DNA of 64,000 bases, from contig CAJYUW010000043.1 of the NCBI GenBank assembly GCA_913778205.1, positions 36,475 to 100,474 of the forward strand, read 5' to 3'. Below are positions 51,406 to 59,883 of this stretch, one piece after another. Position 1 is the stretch's first letter. Every line of letters starts with the position of its first letter. This stretch comes from an uncultured Curtobacterium sp. Lineage in GTDB: Bacteria; Actinomycetota; Actinomycetes; Actinomycetales; Microbacteriaceae. The notes under the pieces are model-generated. The model saw nothing but the letters and a program-made list of their open reading frames with translations, did not search any database and had not been told where the DNA came from. The position numbers were made by a program, and so were the translations under genes.

Positions 51406-52887
51406 TCAGCGTACGTCCTCCGCGGACCCGGTACCTGACGACATCGCGGGTGTGCGGGCTGTGCGCGCGGCACGGACGTCCCGGAACAGCAGTCGGTCGC
51501 GCCACCGTGCCCAGTCCGAGCGGCTCGTGCGGGCGAGGGTGCCGACGACCACGACGAGGAGCGCCGCGGCGAGCCACCACCGGTAGGCCGCGGTCGACGG
51601 CCACACCCCGCGCAGGGCGATGGCGAGCCCGATCGACAGCCACTCCCAGCGGCCGGAGAGCACCACGAACGGGATGAGCAGCAGCGCGTACCAGGGGTAG
51701 CGCGGGCTCACGGCGAGGAACGTGACGCCGATGAGCAGGACCTCGCCGGACCACGGGCTGGCGGGATCGCTCAGCCGCCACGCGACGAACGCCGCGAGCA
51801 GCACGAGCAGCCCGACGACGACCGTGCCCGAGTCGCCGGGGAACACGAGCGACACGAGGGCGAACCGCGAGCCGTCCTCGTAGCCCTCCTCGGACAGGTA
51901 GCCGGGCAGGTACCCGAGCACCTTCGGCCCGGTCGAGAGCACGTACGGCACGTAGAGCGCGGCGAACACCGCGATGCCGACCGGGATCGCCCACCAGTGC
52001 CGCCAGCGCCCGAGGAGCGGCGGGTAGACCAGGGCGGGGATGAGCTTCGACGCCGTCGCGGCCCCGAGCGCGATCCCGCCCCAGATCGGCCGTCCGAACG
52101 CGACGAGCACGGCGCCCGCGGTGGCGAGGGCCGCCCCGAGCGCGTCGACGTGCGAGTTGGTGACGGCCTCGGAGGCGACGAGCGGCGACCACGCCCAGAG
52201 TGCGGCCCACCAGACCGGTCGGCCGGTACGGCGGAGCACCGCGACCAGGCCGACCGTGACGCCGAGCGAGAGCAGCAGCCCGGCGACCTGGAACGGCATG
52301 TACTGCGCCGTCGCAGGCACGAAGGCCCGGACGAGCGCGAACCAGAGCTGGGCCATCGGCGGGTAGATCGTCACGACGTCGGGGCGGTTGATCGCGACGC
52401 AGTGGCCGTCCGCCCCGTCCCCGAGTCCGCGGAACCGCGGCTCGAGCGGCTTGCAGGTACCGTCGACCTTGTCCGGGAACAGCCAGTCCGGCCGCAGGGA
52501 GGCCAGTGCCCCGGACTGCGGCGTGTGCGCGTAGGGGGAGACCCCGGCGTGCTGCACGATGCCGTCCCAGGCGTACCGGGCAGAGTCGGTACTGGTGTTC
52601 GGCGGACCCGCGAGCGCGGCGAGCCCGACCACCAGGCCACCACCGACGACGAGCCACGTCGTCCACCGCGCGGGCACGAAGCGCAGCGCCAGCACCGACG
52701 CCGCGAACACCGTCCAAGCGATCAGGGTCCACGCAACGAATGGGGAACGATGACCAGCTCGGAGGAACCCCAGATGCGTGACGCCGTAGGCGACGACGCC
52801 CGCCAGGGCGAGCACCCCGACGACCGCCAGCACGGTCGGCACCATCGCGGTGGTCGGGCGTCGGCCGGTGCGGAGACGATCACTCAT
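51406..52887 (-). CDS. polyprenyl-phosphate-mannose-dependent mannosyltransferase (GT87/MptB-like)
   Basis: 493 aa with about eleven helices. STDSARYAWDGIVQHAGVSP and PYAHTP in the first loop hold the acidic catalytic residue pattern of this group; VTIYPPMAQLWFALVRAF is the second conserved loop. Such enzymes extend mannans and lipoglycans outside the membrane. Start at 52887. It separates moaA from the divergent molybdoenzyme but is probably unrelated to it. Confidence 0.75.
   Translation of the reverse strand: MSDRLRTGRRPTTAMVPTVLAVVGVLALAGVVAYGVTHLGFLRAGHRSPFVAWTLIAWTVFAASVLALRFVPARWTTWLVVGGGLVVGLAALAGPPNTSTDSARYAWDGIVQHAGVSPYAHTPQSGALASLRPDWLFPDKVDGTCKPLEPRFRGLGDGADGHCVAINRPDVVTIYPPMAQLWFALVRAFVPATAQYMPFQVAGLLLSLGVTVGLVAVLRRTGRPVWWAALWAWSPLVASEAVTNSHVDALGAALATAGAVLVAFGRPIWGGIALGAATASKLIPALVYPPLLGRWRHWWAIPVGIAVFAALYVPYVLSTGPKVLGYLPGYLSEEGYEDGSRFALVSLVFPGDSGTVVVGLLVLLAAFVAWRLSDPASPWSGEVLLIGVTFLAVSPRYPWYALLLIPFVVLSGRWEWLSIGLAIALRGVWPSTAAYRWWLAAALLVVVVGTLARTSRSDWARWRDRLLFRDVRAARTARTPAMSSGTGSAEDVR
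51408..51413 (-). promoter_or_regulatory. -10 box, leaderless start of moaA
   Basis: TACGCT, 6 nt before the ATG at 51401; it lies within the last codons of the GT87-like gene. Confidence 0.5.
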
Positions 52888-52941
52888 GGTGGGTCGAGGC
52901 TAGCGACGGTCCGGCGGCTGCTCCTGGATGCACGATCCGCG

Positions 52942-54282
52942 ATGGCCTCGCCGAACCGCAACGCCCGCTCCGCCGTGGTCCTCGGGCGCCTGCTCGGCAT
53001 CGCGTTCCTGGTCTGCTTCGGCACCGGCGTCTACAGCTACCTCCTGCAGCAGCCGCTGCCCGGCATGCGGTTCCCGACCCGGCCGACGCAGCTCTACCAG
53101 TTCACGCAGGGCCTGCACATCACGGCGGGCATCGCGATCATCCCCCTGCTCCTGGCGAAGCTCAACGCGGTGATGCCCGCGCTCGTGCAGGTCCCGCCGG
53201 TCCGCGGTGTGCTGCACCTCCTCGAGCGCCTGTCGATCGGCGTGCTCGTGTCCGCGGCCATCGTGCAGGTGGGCACCGGTCTGCTCAACACGTACCAGTG
53301 GTACCCGTTCCCGTTCCCGTTCAAGCAGGTGCACAACGCGCTGGCGTACGTCATCATCGGCTCGCTCGTCGTGCACGTCGCGGTGAAGCTCCGGGTGATC
53401 GTGCGCTACTGGCGGTCGCGTGACTCCTACGACGAGCACGGACGGTTCGTCCCCGACGACACGGTGGGCAGCGAGCTGCTGCCGCCGGCGGCCGACCGGG
53501 AGGCCCGCCCCGACCCCGCGACGCCGACCGCGCGACCGCAGGCGGTCACCACATACCCCCGCGGCCTCACCGGCCGCGTGCTCCGGTGGGTCGACGGCGC
53601 GCCCGCCCCGTCCGCGCGAGCCGACGTGCCGGAGGCGGGTCGTGCCTCCCGGCCGTCCCAGGAGACGACCACGGGTCGGCGTGAGCGCATCGCCCGGCGC
53701 GGGTTCTTCGCCGGCGTGACCGCTGCGACCGTCGGCGTGGTCGCCCTGACCGCCGGGCAGTCGAGCGTCCTCGCCGAGCCGTTCAACGTGTTCGGTGCGC
53801 GGCAGCGCCACCGCGGGCCGAACGACCTGCCCGTCAACCGGACCGCCCGCGCGGCGGGGGTCCTCGCGACCGCGACGGCGGCGGACTGGTCACTGACGGT
53901 GGCGGGTCCGGCGATCAGCCGCACGTTCTCGCGCGCCGAGCTGGTCGCGCTCGGGACGGCCGAGGTCGCCCTGCCGATCGCGTGCGTCGAGGGGTGGAGC
54001 CAGATGGCGGACTGGCGCGGGGTCCGACTGCGCGACCTGCTCCGTGCGGTCCAGGCCGAGCCGGGGTCGCAGGTCCGGGTGACGAGCCTCGAACGCCGGG
54101 GCGGCTACCGGGTCACGGAGATGGGGCCCGAGTACGCGGAGGACCCGTCGACCCTCGTGGCACTGGAGCTGAACGGCGCGACGCTGGACCTCGACCACGG
54201 GTTCCCGGCGCGCATCATCGCCCCGGGACGGCCGGGCGTGCTGCAGACGAAGTGGATCGAGAAGATCGAGGTGATCGGCTGA
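52942..54282 (+). CDS. membrane-anchored molybdopterin oxidoreductase fused to a cytochrome-b-like domain
   Basis: 446 aa. Residues about 12-156 form four helices with His residues placed as haem ligands (TQGLHITAG, VHNALAYVIIGSLVVHVAVKL). A Pro/Ala-rich linker follows, then RRERIARRGFFAGVTAATVG, a Tat-like helix, then a sulfite-oxidase-fold domain with ALPIACVEGWSQMADWRGVRL, where the Cys should bind molybdenum. Electrons would pass between an external substrate and the quinone pool through the b-type part. ATG at 52942 is the first start before helix 1. A coupled small membrane gene follows. Confidence 0.85.
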   Translation: MASPNRNARSAVVLGRLLGIAFLVCFGTGVYSYLLQQPLPGMRFPTRPTQLYQFTQGLHITAGIAIIPLLLAKLNAVMPALVQVPPVRGVLHLLERLSIGVLVSAAIVQVGTGLLNTYQWYPFPFPFKQVHNALAYVIIGSLVVHVAVKLRVIVRYWRSRDSYDEHGRFVPDDTVGSELLPPAADREARPDPATPTARPQAVTTYPRGLTGRVLRWVDGAPAPSARADVPEAGRASRPSQETTTGRRERIARRGFFAGVTAATVGVVALTAGQSSVLAEPFNVFGARQRHRGPNDLPVNRTARAAGVLATATAADWSLTVAGPAISRTFSRAELVALGTAEVALPIACVEGWSQMADWRGVRLRDLLRAVQAEPGSQVRVTSLERRGGYRVTEMGPEYAEDPSTLVALELNGATLDLDHGFPARIIAPGRPGVLQTKWIEKIEVIG

Positions 54283-54737
54283 TGCGAGCGACGCGGATCG
54301 TGCTCGCCGTGCTCGGCGTGCTGGTGATGGCCTTCGGGGCGTACGTCCTCGTGACGACGGTGCGACCGAACCGGATCTGGGGCCTCGCGACGTGGTTGGT
54401 CGGCGCCGTCGTCCTGCACGACGTCGTCCTGTCGCCGTTCGTCGTCGGCGCCGGGCTGCTGCTCCGACGCACCGGGCGGTCGATCCGGCCGTGGATGCTC
54501 GTCGTCGTGCAGTGCGCCGTGGTGCTCGGCAGTGTCCTCGCCCTCGTGGTGCTGCCCGAGATCGCGGCGAAGGCCCACGGGCAGAAGAACCCCACGGTGC
54601 TCCCGTTCGACTACGGGGCACGGCTGCTCGTCGTCGAGGGCGTGCTCGTGGTCGTCGTGCTCGGGGTCCTGGTGGCCGGAGCGCTGCTGTCGAGGAATCG
54701 TCCGCGACCACTGGTTGAACCGACAACCAATCGGTAG
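54282..54737 (+). CDS. four-helix membrane protein coupled to the molybdoenzyme
   Basis: 151 aa with four hydrophobic segments (IVLAVLGVLVMAFGAYVLVT; LATWLVGAVVLHDVVLSPFV; MLVVVQCAVVLGSVLALVVL; LLVVEGVLVVVVLGVLVAGA). Its ATG overlaps the stop of the oxidoreductase gene (TGATG), so the products probably work together. No named family recognised. The operator of the downstream marR gene lies in its last codons. Confidence 0.75.
   Translation: MRATRIVLAVLGVLVMAFGAYVLVTTVRPNRIWGLATWLVGAVVLHDVVLSPFVVGAGLLLRRTGRSIRPWMLVVVQCAVVLGSVLALVVLPEIAAKAHGQKNPTVLPFDYGARLLVVEGVLVVVVLGVLVAGALLSRNRPRPLVEPTTNR
54712..54729. promoter_or_regulatory. MarR operator
   Basis: Inverted repeat TGGTTG-N6-CAACCA, ending 5 bp before the -10 box of the marR-type gene; likely autoregulation. 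Confidence 0.5.
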
Positions 54738-54740
54738 ACT
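54735..54740 (+). promoter_or_regulatory. -10 box, leaderless start of the first marR-type gene
   Basis: TAGACT, 6 nt before the ATG at 54747. Confidence 0.5.
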
Positions 54741-54746
54741 CCGGGC

Positions 54747-55307
54747 ATGCCCGAGCCGACCGACGACGTCCCGTGGCTCGACCGCGCGCAGCTCCGCGCG
54801 TGGATGAAGCTCGTCGCGGTCATGGAGCTCCTGCCGGCCGCGCTCGACCAGCAGCTCCAGCGCGACGCCGACCTCACCCACTTCGACTACATGGTCATCG
54901 CGATGCTCTCCGAGACGGAGGGCCGGACGCTGCGGATGTCGGCGCTCGCCTCGGCGACGAACGCCTCGCTGCCCCGGCTGTCGCACGTGGTGTCCCGGCT
55001 CGAGAAACGCGGTCTCGTGACGCGCTGCCCGTCCGCGGACGACCGGCGGGCGACCGACGTCCGACTGACCGAGGCCGGGTACGCCGCCATCGTCGAGGCC
55101 GCGCCCGACCACGTCCGGACCGCTCGTGCCTTCGTGATCGACGCCCTCACCGCCGAGCAGGTGGCGCAGCTCGACGCGATCACCCGGGCGTTGCTCGGGC
55201 GCCTCGACCCCGAGGGGCGGTTCGCGGCGCTGACCTACCCGCGGGACGACGACGCGCCCGCCATCTGCGAGGAGCGGCTCACCGGGCAGGAGCGGGCGCT
55301 GCAGTAG
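54747..55307 (+). CDS. MarR-family transcriptional regulator
   Basis: 186 aa. The winged helix is in TLRMSALASATNASLPRLSH followed by VVSRLEKRGLVTRCPSADDRRAT, the typical MarR recognition helix and wing, with dimerisation helices at both ends. A palindrome over its own promoter suggests self-repression. No transporter or enzyme gene is divergent from it, so the regulon is unclear. Confidence 0.9.
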   Translation: MPEPTDDVPWLDRAQLRAWMKLVAVMELLPAALDQQLQRDADLTHFDYMVIAMLSETEGRTLRMSALASATNASLPRLSHVVSRLEKRGLVTRCPSADDRRATDVRLTEAGYAAIVEAAPDHVRTARAFVIDALTAEQVAQLDAITRALLGRLDPEGRFAALTYPRDDDAPAICEERLTGQERALQ

Positions 55308-55323
55308 CCGTGCCGGCAGCGGG

Positions 55324-55389
55324 GTGCTCGGGTCGCTGCCGTCGGGTGCCCGGGTCGCTGCCGTCGGATGCCCGGGTCGCTGCTGCCGG
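55324..55389. repeat. three 22-bp tandem repeats upstream of pheA
   Basis: Units starting (G/A)TGC(T/C)CGGGTCGCTGC at 55324, 55346 and 55368. They occupy the region behind the pheA -10 box. Confidence 0.75.
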
Positions 55390-55404
55390 GCGCTCGCGCT
55401 GCAA

Positions 55405-55410
55405 TAGGCT
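55405..55410 (+). promoter_or_regulatory. -10 box, leaderless start of pheA
   Basis: TAGGCT, 6 nt before the ATG at 55417. The expected -35 lies in the 22-bp repeats. Confidence 0.55.
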
Positions 55411-55416
55411 CGCCGC

Positions 55417-56373
55417 ATGAACGCGCCCGCCGAGCCCTCCGACACGTACTCCTACCTCGGACCGGCCGGGACGTTCACCGAGGCGGCGCTCAAGCTCGTC
55501 GACGCCGCCGCCGGCAAGCCGTGGCGCAGCGTGAACAACGTCGGCGAGGCCCTGGACGACGTCATGAGCGGTCGGTCGGTCGGCGCCGTGATCGCGATCG
55601 AGAACAGCGTCGACGGCGGCGTCAGCGCCACGCAGGACGCCCTCGCCCGGATCCCCGGCGTGCGGATCGTGGGGGAGTACCTCGTCCCGGTCGACTTCGT
55701 GCTCGTCGCCCGGCACGGCACCGCCCTCGCGGACGTGCGCACCGTGAACGCCCACCCCGTCGCGTACGCCCAGACCCACCGGTGGCTCGAGCAGAACCTC
55801 CCGGGGCACGGGCACATCCCGGCCTCCTCGAACGTCGCGGCTGCGGTGTCCCTGCTCGACGAGCACCCCACCGCCGACGCCGCGGTCGCCCCGCCCGGGA
55901 TCACCGACCACCACGACCTCGCGGTGCTGGCGTCCTCGATCGGGGACAACGCCTCCGCCGTGACCCGCTTCGTCCTGGTGTCGCGGACGCTCGCGCTGCC
56001 GGAGCCGACCGGCGCGGACAAGACGAGTGTCATCGTCGAGCTGCCGAGCGAGCACCCCGGCGCACTCGTGGACATGCTCGAGCAGTTCGCGACGCGCGGC
56101 ATCAACATGGGCCTGCTGTCGTCGCGTCCGATCGGCGACGAGCTCGGTCGCTACCGGTTCGTCATCGACCTCGACGGCCACGTGCGCGACGAACGCGTGG
56201 CGGACGCGCTGCTCGGCCTGCGACGGTTCAGCCCGCGCGTCACGTTCCTCGGCTCGTACCCGCGTGCGGACGGACAGCGCCCCGAGGTGTCCGCGCGCTA
56301 CTCCGACGAGGCGTTCGTCGAGGCGCGGGACTGGCTGCGCGGCATCCTCGCCGGCGAGCCCGACGCGCGGTAG
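55417..56373 (+). CDS. pheA: prephenate dehydratase
   Basis: 318 aa. YSYLGPAGTFTEAALKL at the start, AVIAIENSVDGGVSATQDAL, and TRFVLVSRTLALP (the TRF motif at the active site) define the dehydratase domain. The ACT domain follows with VELPSEHPGALVDMLEQFA and GYRF-like ELGRYRFVIDLDGH, giving feedback by phenylalanine. It makes phenylpyruvate for phenylalanine synthesis. Confidence 0.95.
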   Translation: MNAPAEPSDTYSYLGPAGTFTEAALKLVDAAAGKPWRSVNNVGEALDDVMSGRSVGAVIAIENSVDGGVSATQDALARIPGVRIVGEYLVPVDFVLVARHGTALADVRTVNAHPVAYAQTHRWLEQNLPGHGHIPASSNVAAAVSLLDEHPTADAAVAPPGITDHHDLAVLASSIGDNASAVTRFVLVSRTLALPEPTGADKTSVIVELPSEHPGALVDMLEQFATRGINMGLLSSRPIGDELGRYRFVIDLDGHVRDERVADALLGLRRFSPRVTFLGSYPRADGQRPEVSARYSDEAFVEARDWLRGILAGEPDAR

Positions 56374-56507
<134 letters not shown>

Positions 56508-57575
56508 TCAGGGGACCTGGCGGGAACCGTGCCGGTCGTCGCCGGGCTTCGGCACCCGGACCGTCAACGACATCGGGTCGATGCGTGCACGGAACGCCAC
56601 GATCCGGCCGACCGGGTCGCCGTCGACCTCGAACTCGTCGGCGTGCTCCAACCGTGCGGTGAACTCCTGACCGCGGAGGTACCGCAGCGGGCGTTCCTCG
56701 CGCGAGGCCGTGACGAGCTTCTGCCCGACCACGGTCTTCGCCAGGGCCGACCGCCGGAAGGTGCGGAGGATGCCGTTCTCCCAGAACACCCGCGCCCCGA
56801 TGCGCACCCAGCCGAAGAAGCCGCGCGGCCGCATCACGGCGATGTCGAACACGCCGTCGTCGATCTCGGCGTCCGGCAGCAGGATCGCCCCGGCCTGCAG
56901 CTGCCCGCAGTTGCCGACGATGAGCGAGTGCGCCCGCATCGAGTGGTTGCCGTCGTCGTCGAGCTGGTAGCGGAACTCGAACGCGTCGGCGTCGCGCAGT
57001 GACCGGAAGAGCGAGTCCACGTACGCCAGCCAGCCGACGCGCTTCTTGAGCTCCGGCTTGGTGTTCGCGAGCATCCGGGCGTCGAGCCCGAGTCCGGCCA
57101 TCACGAGGAAGCCGAACCGCTCGCGGTCGCCGCCGTCGCGTTCGACCCGCAGCTCGCCGAAGTCGATGGGGCGGTCGTCGCCGTGGAAGATCGTGCGGAC
57201 GCTCGCGGGCAGGTCGTCGAGCGGGAGCTGCATGTTGCGCGCGAGCAGGTTGCCGGTGCCGCTCGGCAGCAGGGCCAGCGTGGCGGAGGAGTCGTGCACG
57301 ACCTCGGCCACCGCGCGGACGGTGCCGTCACCGCCCGCAGCCGCGACCACGTCGGCCCCGGCCTCGATCGCCGCGCGCGCCATGCCGCCGCCCGGGTCCT
57401 CCTCCGTGGTCTCGAACCACAGCGTCTCGGCCCACCCTGCCTCGTGCTGGTGTTCCGCGACGGTGCGCTTGAGCGTCTCGACGTGCACCTTGACCGGGTT
57501 GTAGACCACGGCGGCGGTCCGCTGCTCGGTGTGGAGGGCGTCGTCGGTGGGCGCGGTCTCCGATGGGCTCGACAT
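56508..57575 (-). CDS. diacylglycerol/lipid kinase (DagK/YegS family)
   Basis: 355 aa. AAVVYNPVKVHVETLKRTV opens the fold and AAAGGDGTVRAVAEVVHDSS is the catalytic GGDGT motif. LALLPSGTGNLLARNM is the second nucleotide-binding loop, and the C-terminal beta domain ends with DGDPVG-type FEVDGDPVGRIVAF. It phosphorylates diacylglycerol or similar lipids at the membrane. Start ATG at 57575 has TACGGT 7 nt upstream. Confidence 0.92.
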   Translation of the reverse strand: MSSPSETAPTDDALHTEQRTAAVVYNPVKVHVETLKRTVAEHQHEAGWAETLWFETTEEDPGGGMARAAIEAGADVVAAAGGDGTVRAVAEVVHDSSATLALLPSGTGNLLARNMQLPLDDLPASVRTIFHGDDRPIDFGELRVERDGGDRERFGFLVMAGLGLDARMLANTKPELKKRVGWLAYVDSLFRSLRDADAFEFRYQLDDDGNHSMRAHSLIVGNCGQLQAGAILLPDAEIDDGVFDIAVMRPRGFFGWVRIGARVFWENGILRTFRRSALAKTVVGQKLVTASREERPLRYLRGQEFTARLEHADEFEVDGDPVGRIVAFRARIDPMSLTVRVPKPGDDRHGSRQVP

Positions 57576-57582
57576 GTCCCCA

Positions 57583-57588
57583 ACCGTA
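57583..57588 (-). promoter_or_regulatory. -10 box, leaderless start of the lipid kinase gene
   Basis: TACGGT, 7 nt before the ATG at 57575. Confidence 0.5.
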
Positions 57589-57653
57589 CCGAGCGCGTGC
57601 TGCGAGCGGTCGCGGGAGCGACTCGGGAACGGCCCGGACGCGCGGTGCCCGTG

Positions 57654-58019
57654 TCACTGTCGGTCGTGCAGCGTGATCGCGTACCCGTCCGGGTCGGTGA
57701 ACGTGAACGTCCGCCCGAACGGCCCGTCGAACGGCGGGGTCACGATCGTGTGCCCGTCGGCGACCAGTGCGTCGTGGATCGCCTGGACGTCGGTGGCGTG
57801 GAACCACAGCGCGACGCCGAGCGCGGGCTGTCCGTCGGAGAGGTCCGTGCCCTCGACGAGTTCGCGCAGGGCGAACGCGATCGGCTCGGTCCGGAAGACC
57901 ACGGCGTGCGGTGGTCCGGCGGGGGAGCGGACGAGGCCGAGGTAGCGCTCGTAGAACGCCTGCGAGGCGTCGAGGTCGCGGACCTGCAGTGAGGTGAAGT
58001 CGATCCCGGTGGCGGGCAT
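57654..58019 (-). CDS. VOC-family (glyoxalase-like) protein
   Basis: 121 aa, one intact VOC unit. LQVRDLDASQAFYERYLGLV at the start, ALWFHATDVQAIHDALVADG in the middle and RTFTFTDPDGYAITLHDRQ at the end, with the Glu/His metal-ligand positions typical of the fold. Members are dioxygenases, glyoxalases or drug-binding proteins. AAGGAG lies 6 nt before its ATG. It is divergent from a marR gene with two identical operators between them, so it is probably induced by a compound sensed by that regulator. Confidence 0.88.
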   Translation of the reverse strand: MPATGIDFTSLQVRDLDASQAFYERYLGLVRSPAGPPHAVVFRTEPIAFALRELVEGTDLSDGQPALGVALWFHATDVQAIHDALVADGHTIVTPPFDGPFGRTFTFTDPDGYAITLHDRQ

Positions 58020-58037
58020 GGTGTGCTCCTTCGTCTG

Positions 58038-58053
58038 TGTCAGATGCCTGACA
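58038..58053. promoter_or_regulatory. MarR operator O1
   Basis: Perfect inverted repeat TGTCAG-N4-CTGACA in the VOC/marR gap. Confidence 0.75.
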
Positions 58054-58064
58054 CGCACAGTATG

Positions 58065-58080
58065 TGTCAGAATACTGACA
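58065..58080. promoter_or_regulatory. MarR operator O2
   Basis: Second perfect TGTCAG-N4-CTGACA, 27 bp from O1, ending on the first base of the marR start codon. Confidence 0.75.
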
Positions 58081-58541
58081 TGCGTCAAGCCCGGATCGAC
58101 CTCGACAGCTCGGTCGGGTACGCCCTCAAGGAGGCCGCGAGCGCCCTGCGCTCCGCGATGGACAACGCCCTGCGACCGCTCGGCATGACGGTGACGCACT
58201 ACTCGTGCCTCGAACTGCTCGCCCAGCGCCCCGGTCTGTCGAACTCCGAGCTGGCGCGCGGCACCTTCGTCACGAGGCAGTCGATGAACACGCTCCTGCA
58301 GCAGCTCGAGCGCGACGGGATCGTCAGTCGGCCGTCCACCCCGACGACGGGCAAGGTGCTCCCCACGACACTCACCGACGCCGGACGTCGACAGCGCGAT
58401 GCTGCGAGCGCAGCGGTGCGGGAGGTCGAGCTCCGGATGACCAGGGACCTCGACGACGAGGGCCGCGCAGCGGCGTTCCGCCTGCTGCGCGGGATGGTCG
58501 CCGCCCTGCGTGAGGACCGTCCCGTGGACACGACCGGATGA
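58080..58541 (+). CDS. MarR-family transcriptional regulator
   Basis: 153 aa. LRPLGMTVTHYSCLELLAQR and GLSNSELARGTFVTRQSMNT followed by LLQQLERDGIVSRP form the MarR winged helix. Start ATG at 58080, not the track's 58023, because the upstream part overlaps the operators. Two TGTCAG-N4-CTGACA palindromes in the 60-bp gap to the divergent VOC gene point to joint repression. A 22-bp hairpin ends the gene. Confidence 0.9.
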   Translation: MRQARIDLDSSVGYALKEAASALRSAMDNALRPLGMTVTHYSCLELLAQRPGLSNSELARGTFVTRQSMNTLLQQLERDGIVSRPSTPTTGKVLPTTLTDAGRRQRDAASAAVREVELRMTRDLDDEGRAAAFRLLRGMVAALREDRPVDTTG

Positions 58542-58587
58542 CGGCCTGGAGGCCCGTGGCGGAGCCCGCCACGGGCCTCCAGGCCGT
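58541..58587. terminator. perfect 22-bp hairpin between marR and serS
   Basis: Arms starting ACGGCCTGGAGGCCCG and its exact complement, 3-nt loop AGC. The strongest member of the GGAGGC family here. Confidence 0.8.
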
Positions 58588-58605
58588 CGCCGGGGCAGGT
58601 CCCCT

Positions 58606-58611
58606 TAGGAT
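58606..58611 (+). promoter_or_regulatory. -10 box, leaderless start of serS
   Basis: TAGGAT, 6 nt before the GTG at 58618. Confidence 0.6.
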
Positions 58612-58617
58612 GGTGCG

Positions 58618-59883
58618 GTGATCGACCCCCAGCTGCTGCGCGACCACCCGGACGTCATCAAGGCCTCGCAGGAGGCGCGCGGCGCCTCCGTCGGGATCGT
58701 CGACGAGGCCGTCGCGGCGGATGCCGCGCGGCGGAGCGCGATCACCGCGTTCGAGTCCCTCCGCGCCGAGCAGAACGCCTTCAGCAAGACCGTCGCGAAG
58801 GCCCCGAAGGACGAGAAGGCCGCGCTCGTGCAGCAGGCGCAGGCGCTCGCGGCGCGGGTGAAGGAGGCGCAGGCCACCGTCACGGAGGCCGAGGACGCCT
58901 TCAACCGGGTCGTCCGGTCGATCCCGAACGTGGTCCTGTCGGACGTGCCGAAGGGCGGCGAGGACGACTTCGTCACGCTGCGCACGGTCGGCACGAAGCC
59001 CGAGTTCGCCTTCGAGCCGAAGGACCACGCCGACCTCGGCGAGCACCTCGGCATCATCGACATCCCGCGCGGCGTCAAGGTCTCGGGCTCGCGGTTCTAC
59101 TTCCTCCGCGGCCTCGGCGCCCGGCTCGAGATCGCCCTCATGTCGCTCGGCCTCGACCGTGCCGTCGCGGCCGGCTTCGAGCCGCTCATCACGCCCACGC
59201 TCGTCCGCCCCGAGACCATGGCCGGCACCGGGTTCCTCGGCGAGCACGCGGCCGAGGTGTACCGCCTCGAGGCCGACGACCTCTACCTCACCGGCACGAG
59301 CGAGGTCGCCCTCGCCGGGTTCCACGCCGACGAGATCCTGCCGCTCGAGGACGGGCAGGCGCACCGCTACGCCGGCTGGTCGACCTGTTACCGGCGTGAG
59401 GCCGGATCCGCGGGCAAGGACAACCGCGGCATCCTCCGCGTGCACCAGTTCAACAAGCTCGAGATGTTCTCCTACGTCCACCCGGACGAGGCCGAGGCCG
59501 AGCACGAGCGCCTCGTCGGGTACCAGGAGTCGATGCTCCAGGACCTCGGGCTGCACTACCGCGTCATCGACGTCGCCGGGGGCGACCTCGGCACGAGTGC
59601 CGCGCGCAAGTTCGACATCGAGGCGTGGGTGCCGACGCAGGGCACCTTCCGGGAGCTGACGTCGACCTCGAACTGCACGACGTTCCAGGCCCGCCGCCTC
59701 GACATCCGCTACCGCACGGAGTCGGGCAAGACCGCGCCCGTCGCCACCCTCAACGGCACGCTCGCCACCACCCGGTGGATCGTCGCGATCCTCGAGACGC
59801 ACCAGCAGGCCGACGGCTCGGTCGTCGTGCCCGAGGTGCTCCGCCCGTACCTCGGCGGCGTCGAGGTGATCGAGCCCCGATGA
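58618..59883 (+). CDS. serS: serine-tRNA ligase
   Basis: 421 aa. The N-terminal coiled-coil arm (about residues 25-105) that grips the tRNA's long variable arm is followed by the class II core with motif 2 [20 protein letters not shown] and motif 3 near [20 protein letters not shown]. It charges tRNA-Ser with serine; a tRNA-Ser gene lies 1 kb downstream. GTG start at 58618. Coupled by ATGA to the next gene. Confidence 0.96.
   Translation: MIDPQLLRDHPDVIKASQEARGASVGIVDEAVAADAARRSAITAFESLRAEQNAFSKTVAKAPKDEKAALVQQAQALAARVKEAQATVTEAEDAFNRVVRSIPNVVLSDVPKGGEDDFVTLRTVGTKPEFAFEPKDHADLGEHLGIIDIPRGVKVSGSRFYFLRGLGARLEIALMSLGLDRAVAAGFEPLITPTLVRPETMAGTGFLGEHAAEVYRLEADDLYLTGTSEVALAGFHADEILPLEDGQAHRYAGWSTCYRREAGSAGKDNRGILRVHQFNKLEMFSYVHPDEAEAEHERLVGYQESMLQDLGLHYRVIDVAGGDLGTSAARKFDIEAWVPTQGTFRELTSTSNCTTFQARRLDIRYRTESGKTAPVATLNGTLATTRWIVAILETHQQADGSVVVPEVLRPYLGGVEVIEPR

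Noticed and set aside
58588-58617. T-box or attenuator before serS (also considered for metG and pheA)
   Set aside because: Leaderless-type promoters leave no room for a regulatory leader.
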